Origin: an archaeon
Lineage (GTDB): Archaea; Thermoproteota; Nitrososphaeria; Nitrososphaerales; CADDZS01
Direction of reading: 5' to 3'
Length of the DNA stretch: 29,021 nt
Assembly (NCBI GenBank): GCA_021806865.1
Contig: JAKAPU010000015.1
Location: 1 to 29,021, forward strand
Shown piece by piece: positions 24,116 through 29,021 of this stretch; positions within the stretch are counted from its first letter, which is position 1; every line of letters starts with the position of its first letter. Under the pieces are notes generated by a model, which did no database searches, was not told where the DNA came from, and saw only the letters and a list, made by a program, of their open reading frames with translations. Both the position numbers and the translations under genes were made by a program.

Positions 24116-26542
24116 TCAGGATTTCTTCACGTCCACAAGCACATCAAAATAGGCCGTGTTTGATTGGAAGAGATAAACCACCGATTGCGCAGGGTTAATT
24201 TTCTGATGCGTCAGCATGTTAACCGTTCCTTCAGGAAATTCTTGCCAGTCTCCTTGGTAGACATTGACAACCCCGGATCTCATCCCGACTGTGATCCTAG
24301 CCATAAGCTGTATCGAACCTCGATCATTGAACACGGTGACGGTGTCTCCATCGGTGATGCCTCTTGCTTGCGCATCCTGAGGGTTAATTTCCAAGAATTG
24401 TTTCGGGTATATTTCTCGCAGCCACGGAAGATTGTTCCACTGTGTATGCGTCCTAAATTTGGTGTGCGAAGTGATAAGCACAAGGGGATACTTTTGGTAT
24501 AATGGATTCGTTGGTGATGCTTCTATCGGTTCGTTGTACAACGGCAGGGCCATGTTGTACGGAACTAGCGACTCAGTATAGAACTCGATTCTTCCCGAAG
24601 GCGTTGGAAAGTTCTGTTGATAGAAAGGCACGTATGGATGTGTTATTGGCTGGTACGCTGCGGGTCCGAAGTCCTTGTCATCGAGCCTCACGACTCCCTG
24701 AGACTTCAATGTGTCTAAGGTTAGACCGGAGGGCAGACTGCTCAACAAGAGACTGATGTAATCATCGGCGGTCTGGTTGAAATACGAACCCTGACCCATC
24801 TTCTGTGCAACCATTCCAAACATGTCAAGATCTGCCTTGCTCTCCCAAAGTGGTTGAATGATCTGAGGCATGTACTGGAGGTAAAAATTTCCGCCTGCCA
24901 GCATGTCTGTCCTTTCAAACTGAGTTGCAACTGGAAGAACAATATCGGCATACTGAGCAGTCGGTGTCATGAAGACGTCTGAGGCTACAACGAAGTCAAG
25001 TGCCTTAATTGCAGAGATAGTTCGGTTTGTGTCTCCTTGTTGATTTACAAAATTATCGCACGGGAACCAGGCGGCCTTGATCGGGTATGGATTACCATCC
25101 AGAACGGCATCGCAGAAAGATAAGGGCGGAAGGTACGAATACAAATTCTTATTCGGAGTCAACCAATCAGCGAGATCCAGTGCGGCATCCATGAGTGCGC
25201 CGTTGTAGATGGTAACTCCTCCGCCGTGCACGCCGATGTATCCGCAGATAGCGGATAGAGTGATCATCGCTCTATATGTCAGGTCTCCGTAGTACCAATG
25301 GGAGATACCTCCAAATCCTGCTTTGATTGCTGCAGGGGATGCACTTGCAAACTCCCGCGCGAATGTTTCGATGGTTGCTGTAGGTATGCCGGTGATGCTC
25401 GAAGTCTTGGACGAGGGATACTGGCTCACAAGATCGGTCAGCATTTGGAACGACGGTTTGCATGAGACTCCAGCCACCGTGTACGAGCCGTTAAGAGCTG
25501 GCATAACGCCAGCTTGGTCGTATGGCACCGCCGTATTGCTTGTGGTGTCATAGATCATGTATTTCGTGGACGAGCTTCCATCCACATCCTTCTGTCTGAG
25601 AAAAAGACTAGTGTCCTGCCTGACGAGAAATGGCCCAACTGAATAACTTTGGACATAGTTCTTATCGAAGAGGTTCTCGTTGATGATGATGTTCATCATC
25701 CCTAGCGCAAGTGCACCGTCTGTTCCGGGTCTGAGCGTGATCCATTGATCAGAAAGCTGAGATGTTGCAGTATAGCGTGGATCGATATAGATGACCTTCG
25801 TTCCGTTATCCCGAGCGTCAAGGACAAATCGCATGTCGGGAATATCCGTTTCAGCCAAGTTGTTGCCCCAAAGGACTATCATATTCGCGTTTTTCAAGTC
25901 GGTCAATTCATGGCCATCAAATGCGCCTAAAGCTTCCACTGCCCCAGCTGGAGCAGCAGAATCGCCTTCGTTGTCTCCCTCGAAATCTCCAGCGCTTGCG
26001 CCTATTACGCTAGCAAACCTGTATCCGGATCCAATTACGCCGTTTAGGGCAGAGAGGCTGCCTGTGTAAGGAGCAATGTAAATAGACTTTGAACCATTTG
26101 TCTGAGCGATCTGTGCGAATTTGTTGGCAATCATCGTGGTCGCCTCATCCCAGGTTATCTGTTTCCAGTTCCCGCTCCCTCGTGCACCAGTTTGTTGCAT
26201 TGGATATTTGATCCTGTCCGGCTGGTAAACATATTGAACAAGGGAGAGACCACGTAGGCAAATCCTAGAGGGAAATGTTGGAGAGTTGAAACTCGCATCG
26301 CTTATCTCTACGATGTTTCCACCTACAACCGTTGCGTTAAGGCCGCAAGAACCGTCACAGTTGTTAGCGTGAGCTGTCCGAAATGTTACTGCCTGGACAC
26401 TCGAAGGAGTTTGTGCAGGTGGATTAGCCAAGCTTAGTGCCTTTAATGCGAGGTGCTCTGGAGAAAGAAAGAAATAGGTCGTAACTCCAGCAATCGCAGA
26501 GTATTTGACAAAATCCCTACGATTGATTTTCTTATGCAACAA
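24116..26542 (-). CDS. Tat-exported molybdopterin oxidoreductase catalytic subunit (type II DMSO-reductase-like, SreA-like)
   Basis: An 808-residue catalytic subunit. The N-terminus has the twin-arginine signal INRRDFVKYSAIAGVTTYFF, so the enzyme acts outside the membrane. The FS0 cluster motif is H58-x3-C62-x3-C66-x28-C95, i.e. histidine first, as in NarG and the type II family. SAGDFEGDNEGDSAAPAG places Asp190 where NarG has its molybdenum-ligand aspartate, by manual alignment. FGGISHWYYGDLTYRAM and CGYIGVHGGG match NarG-like text. The final domain (about 690-808) is the molydopterin-dinucleotide-binding barrel. The start is one of two adjacent TTG codons at 26537-26542. It leads the operon with Fe-S, NrfD, TorD and polyferredoxin genes. 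Substrate is undetermined; sulfur/polysulfide, tetrathionate, DMSO, selenate or (per)chlorate are all used by relatives. Confidence 0.9.
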   Translation of the reverse strand: MLHKKINRRDFVKYSAIAGVTTYFFLSPEHLALKALSLANPPAQTPSSVQAVTFRTAHANNCDGSCGLNATVVGGNIVEISDASFNSPTFPSRICLRGLSLVQYVYQPDRIKYPMQQTGARGSGNWKQITWDEATTMIANKFAQIAQTNGSKSIYIAPYTGSLSALNGVIGSGYRFASVIGASAGDFEGDNEGDSAAPAGAVEALGAFDGHELTDLKNANMIVLWGNNLAETDIPDMRFVLDARDNGTKVIYIDPRYTATSQLSDQWITLRPGTDGALALGMMNIIINENLFDKNYVQSYSVGPFLVRQDTSLFLRQKDVDGSSSTKYMIYDTTSNTAVPYDQAGVMPALNGSYTVAGVSCKPSFQMLTDLVSQYPSSKTSSITGIPTATIETFAREFASASPAAIKAGFGGISHWYYGDLTYRAMITLSAICGYIGVHGGGVTIYNGALMDAALDLADWLTPNKNLYSYLPPLSFCDAVLDGNPYPIKAAWFPCDNFVNQQGDTNRTISAIKALDFVVASDVFMTPTAQYADIVLPVATQFERTDMLAGGNFYLQYMPQIIQPLWESKADLDMFGMVAQKMGQGSYFNQTADDYISLLLSSLPSGLTLDTLKSQGVVRLDDKDFGPAAYQPITHPYVPFYQQNFPTPSGRIEFYTESLVPYNMALPLYNEPIEASPTNPLYQKYPLVLITSHTKFRTHTQWNNLPWLREIYPKQFLEINPQDAQARGITDGDTVTVFNDRGSIQLMARITVGMRSGVVNVYQGDWQEFPEGTVNMLTHQKINPAQSVVYLFQSNTAYFDVLVDVKKS

Positions 26543-26572
26543 TTCACTCGTTGTTCATTTACTAGAAGATCA

Positions 26573-26583
26573 GAATATAGTTT
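26573..26583 (-). promoter_or_regulatory. candidate TATA box for the molybdoenzyme operon
   Basis: On the minus strand AAACTATATTC lies about 31-41 bases before the TTG start at 26542. It is the best TATA-like element in the 230-base gap upstream of the operon. Confidence 0.5.
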
Positions 26584-26619
26584 GGTACGAATCTGTTCGG
26601 CATGAAATATTGTAGGAGC

Positions 26620-26629
26620 GCCCTAGGGC
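26620..26629. repeat. 10-base palindrome upstream of the molybdoenzyme promoter
   Basis: GCCCTAGGGC is a perfect palindrome about 40 bases upstream of the candidate TATA box, where an archaeal activator could bind. It is short and may be chance. Confidence 0.3.
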
Positions 26630-26772
26630 AATGGAATTGGAAGTCTCTAACTTATTTGGCGCGACTGATATCGTAATAACTGGAAACGGAGCAATCTACT
26701 CAAAGTGAATGGCCTGATGATATATTCTGTTTCAATATGTGAAGAGACGGTCATATCAGGTGTTGCTTTCTT

Positions 26773-27399
26773 CTACTCTACAGCAGGAGCAACAATTCTC
26801 TGATGATTTTGTTCAGGCTGTTCGCTTCGCGGTAAATCAACGTATTCTTCAATAATTTTCTTTTCTGCACGCCTAAGCGTTTCGCAGAGGGTTGACGGTG
26901 AGCATCCGAGTTTCTTTGAGAGCTTCTTCATATCCGTTCTTTTGGGAGAGTCGTAGTACCCGTTGTCAAGGGCTAAACGCACAGTGTAGAATTGATTTAC
27001 TGTCAATCCTTTAGAGCGTGAACAGTTAGACATTCTGCGAACCCTTGAAACTGTGAAATTTATCCCTTCCTTGTTCAGTCCTTGAATGAACCGACCATAG
27101 TTCTTTTCTTCTGAAACTATATCGATGTTCACCGCTTTTCGTCGTGCAATGAACCATGTTGTGTGAATCTTTGAGCTTGTAAGCAAGCACTTTAACCTAC
27201 AAGAGCTACAATACTTGTCCCAGTCCAAAGTCTCAAATGTTTCATTGCCTCGGTTATGAATTTTGATCCAGTGGGGCCTGGAAATAGGATTGGCTACTTC
27301 AATGTAGTCTATGTCCTGAGACATCTCTATGAATCTGCACTTGAACCCTTCTAGCGAAAGAGAGGCTGCGAGCATCATCAGCTTGCTCATCTCAACCAT
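26773..27399 (-). CDS. bacterio-opsin-activator type (HTH_10) regulator with a cysteine triad
   Basis: A 208-residue DNA-binding protein. The C-terminal HTH_10 domain is at 131-188: GLTVNQFYTVRLALDNGYYD, then DMKKLSKKLGCSPSTLCETL and RRAEKKIIEEYV. The N-terminal part (1-120) is a beta-rich domain of the kind usual in this archaeal family and holds CSSCRLKC (Cys64, 67, 71), a possible metal or redox-sensing site. It is 230 bases upstream of the molybdoenzyme operon and in the same direction, so local control of that operon is likely but unproven. It starts with ATG at 27397-27399; a second ATG three codons on is possible. Its own upstream region contains a perfect 22-base palindrome. Confidence 0.88.
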   Translation of the reverse strand: MVEMSKLMMLAASLSLEGFKCRFIEMSQDIDYIEVANPISRPHWIKIHNRGNETFETLDWDKYCSSCRLKCLLTSSKIHTTWFIARRKAVNIDIVSEEKNYGRFIQGLNKEGINFTVSRVRRMSNCSRSKGLTVNQFYTVRLALDNGYYDSPKRTDMKKLSKKLGCSPSTLCETLRRAEKKIIEEYVDLPRSEQPEQNHQRIVAPAVE

Positions 27400-27470
27400 T
27401 TACAGGAGAGCTCATTAGCCAATCACTTTATGGGAGGAACTGTCCACAAGAGACTTATGAATAGTAAGGT

Positions 27471-27492
27471 TGATTCTCAAACTTGAGAATCA
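27471..27492. repeat. perfect palindrome upstream of the HTH_10 regulator
   Basis: Ten-base arms TGATTCTCAA and TTGAGAATCA are exact inverse complements around a 2-base AC spacer. It lies 72 bases before the regulator start and 92 bases after the hydrolase stop. It may be an operator (for example for autoregulation) or a terminator hairpin, but no T-run follows it on either strand. Nothing else is seen in the 184-base gap. Confidence 0.7.
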
Positions 27493-27583
27493 TTCAGCAG
27501 ACTGCGTTCGTTGGGTTTCCTTTTTGTCGCAAGTTCCTAAAAGAGTACATATCAACTATCAGAAGATCTCTGAAATCCAATGC

Positions 27584-28288
27584 TTAGACCTGAAGAGCTT
27601 TTGTAAGCCGATCGGCTGCGGAGATCATCGGCCAGTGCCCTGCATCAATATTGATGACTTTCCAATCTGGCTCATTGTTAATACGATCTAGAGTGGCCTG
27701 GCTGTGTGCTACTTTAGAGCATAACGCATAGGTTTTTGGAAAGGAGCGAAATAACTCCTCAGAGAAATGAAGGGGATCTGTGAATGTCTTTATCGGGTGA
27801 GGAGAAGCTTTTGAGCTCATCCGTTTGAGATCGGTTTCGGAAATATCGGAACCTGCTTCTCCGAGCTCTCCAGGGAAGTGCCACTTCCAACCTTCTCCGT
27901 TTGTTCGGCAATCCTCCATCACGAGCTCTCTTCCCCGAGGAGACCACTCGTCAAATATCGAACGATTGTTGATTGGCAGATTCGCATCAAGAAATATCAG
28001 TCTGGATACTCTTTGCGCTGCGCCTTGCACAACTCCAGCGATGACGATTCCAGCGTAGCTATGCCCGACTAGAACCACTTCGCTCAGATCTTCGTATTCG
28101 AGAAGATTGATAACGTCCTGAACATGAGTTGCAAGTCCCACATCGGGTGCGCCTAGGTGAGTTCTTTCACCCAGTCCTGTGAGAGTAGCAGGATAGACCT
28201 GATGTCCATCGCCGCGCAGGTATTCTGCTAGTCGCCTCCAGCACCATCCTCCCAACCAAGCACCTGGAACCAGCACATAAGTGGACAT
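27584..28288 (-). CDS. alpha/beta hydrolase (esterase or hydroxynitrile-lyase-like group)
   Basis: A 234-residue alpha/beta-hydrolase. The oxyanion segment LVPGAWLGGWCWRRL is at 6-20, the nucleophile elbow VGHSYAG gives Ser77, and the catalytic histidine is in NIDAGHWPM near the C-terminus. The phrases PATLTGLGERTHL and HVQDVINLLEYEDLSEVVLV are typical of the small MES/hydroxynitrile-lyase-like esterases that are common in soil bacteria. I could not place the acid residue of the triad with confidence; the usual aspartate position near YALCSKVAHS holds none. The start is ATG at 28286-28288. It is followed after 184 bases by the HTH_10 regulator. Its bacterial look and closeness to an IS110 fragment suggest possible transfer, but this is inference. 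Confidence 0.88.
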   Translation of the reverse strand: MSTYVLVPGAWLGGWCWRRLAEYLRGDGHQVYPATLTGLGERTHLGAPDVGLATHVQDVINLLEYEDLSEVVLVGHSYAGIVIAGVVQGAAQRVSRLIFLDANLPINNRSIFDEWSPRGRELVMEDCRTNGEGWKWHFPGELGEAGSDISETDLKRMSSKASPHPIKTFTDPLHFSEELFRSFPKTYALCSKVAHSQATLDRINNEPDWKVINIDAGHWPMISAADRLTKALQV

Positions 28289-28390
28289 AATTTTCTTGAA
28301 CTCCTCAAGTGGGTAGAAAAACGCTTCTTAGAGTACACAGTTTGTTGAGTATGGATCCCGTTCTTTGAGAGTCAGGATCCCTCCCGTGAA

Positions 28391-28415
28391 AATCTTCTAT
28401 TGAAGAAAGAAGATT
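28391..28415. repeat. inverted repeat at the end of the IS110-type transposase gene
   Basis: AATCTTCT (28391-28398) and AGAAGATT (28408-28415) are exact inverse complements with a 9-base loop, immediately after the transposase stop. It may be a terminator-like hairpin or part of the element end. Confidence 0.4.
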
Positions 28416-28423
28416 GAACATCA

Positions 28424-29021
28424 TCACTTCAAATCACTCCGGTCCGATGGTTTCTTTCTTCCTCGATTATGGCGACCAAGCATGCGATCTAGACTCGTCG
28501 AATACTGCTCCAACACTTCGATGTCAGATGAAAGGCTTCTGGCTAGTTCAGGAACATCGTCTGGCAGCACAGCGTCTTTGATGACTCTTTTGGCATTGTA
28601 AGACGTCTGTTTAACCTTTCTTGCAGTCAGATACTTGTCTTCCTCGACGTATCTTTGCTTTGAAGTCAGTATCTTCCAGACTATGCAGGCAAGTTTCCTT
28701 GCAGCATCGACCTGAGCTTCTTGAGGAGCTTTGCCTCTCTTGATCTGCCTCAAATAGATTCTCTTAACAGCTGAATCCTTCTTTGCCCTCACAGCAGCTC
28801 TCACCGCGACTGTTAGTGCGTACTTGAGTACGATATCACCGTGCTTTACATGTTCGTGGTGAGACTCGCGCTCTCCGCTGTTGTCAGCACCCGGCACAAC
28901 TCCTGCGTACGAGCAGAGGTGCTTCTTTGTTGGGAATCTCGAAGCGTCACCTATCCTCGCTTTGATGGCTAGGGCGGTGAACGCACTAATGCCAGGATGA
29001 CTGAAAAGAAGCTGGCAGTCT
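28424..29021 (-). mobile_element. IS110-family transposase, C-terminal part (cut by window edge)
   Basis: The minus-strand frame runs open from the right edge to a stop at 28424, giving about 198 residues of the C-terminal (Transposase_20) half. It has HPGISAFTALAIKARIGDAS with the helix-hairpin-like PGI motif, then FPTKKHLCSYAGVVPGADNS and GERESHHEHVKHGD, then LKYALTVAVRAAVR; PGIS...YAG-x-VPG...SG is the family mark. The DEDD catalytic domain lies beyond the window. The final 70 residues are highly basic (GRHNRGRKKPSDRSDLK). The family moves through a circular intermediate guided by a bridge RNA from a non-coding end; that end is not in view. Whether the element is intact is unknown. The 135 bases between this gene and the hydrolase hold only a small hairpin. 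Confidence 0.88.

Noticed and set aside
24116..26542. Calling the molybdoenzyme a nitrate reductase because of the NarG-like motifs.
   Set aside because: The partners are DmsB-like and NrfD-like with no NarI or NarJ, the chain is much shorter than NarG, and the operon matches sre.
1..29021. tRNA, rRNA or CRISPR features.
   Set aside because: No T-arm-like sequence, rRNA core or regularly spaced repeat was seen on reading either strand; a covariance search was not possible.

Overview
The window reads as part of an archaeal chromosome. Candidate promoters are TATA boxes 25-45 bases ahead of start codons, with no -35/-10 pairs. One regulator has a bacterio-opsin-activator (HTH_10) domain. TTG and GTG starts are common. 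The gene content (a nickel-less energy-converting hydrogenase-related complex, a Sre-type molybdoenzyme operon, archaeal promoters) fits a thermophilic or acidophilic Thermoproteota or Nitrososphaeria-related lineage, but that placement is inference. No rRNA, tRNA or CRISPR was seen.

Layout. 1-2600 (minus): the end of an acyl-CoA gene group, made of enoyl-CoA hydratase, AMP-forming acyl-CoA synthetase and the N-terminus of a 2-oxoacid dehydrogenase E1 alpha subunit cut by the window edge. 2601-3502: no intact gene, but a decayed integrase remnant. 3503-4426: PLP-dependent cysteine synthase. 4541-6722: a heavy-metal-type P-ATPase and a CsoR/RcnR-like repressor, both lacking the usual metal ligands, with an operator-like G6 dyad and a TATA box shared with a divergent ABC transporter (6797-9246: ATPase plus fused double permease). 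9247-9526: palindrome and repeats. 9527-10147: winged-helix regulator.

10377-18272 (minus) is a six-gene operon in the order hyfB-C-E-F-G-I-like. It encodes two antiporter-like subunits, a NuoH-like subunit, a HyfE-like subunit, a fused NuoC/large subunit and a fused ferredoxin/NuoB subunit. The large subunit has lost all four nickel-binding cysteines, so this is an Ehr-type complex and not a hydrogenase. The ferredoxin/NuoB gene carries an apparent one-base frameshift. 18796-19584 (plus): endonuclease V and a possible 45-residue protein.

19816-26542 (minus) is a Sre/Psr/Dms-like respiratory operon: Tat-exported molybdopterin catalytic subunit, four-cluster Fe-S subunit, NrfD membrane anchor, TorD-like chaperone and a polyferredoxin. 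The catalytic subunit has the His-Cys3 cluster motif of type II (NarG-like) enzymes. Upstream lie an HTH_10 regulator with a cysteine triad (26773-27399), a perfect 22-base palindrome, an alpha/beta hydrolase (27584-28288) and the C-terminal part of an IS110 transposase running off the right edge.

Working model (inference): the Sre-like complex exchanges electrons between quinones and an external sulfur, oxyanion or similar substrate, while the Ehr complex couples an unknown electron transfer to ion translocation. The two respiratory operons are on the same strand, separated only by the endonuclease V region.
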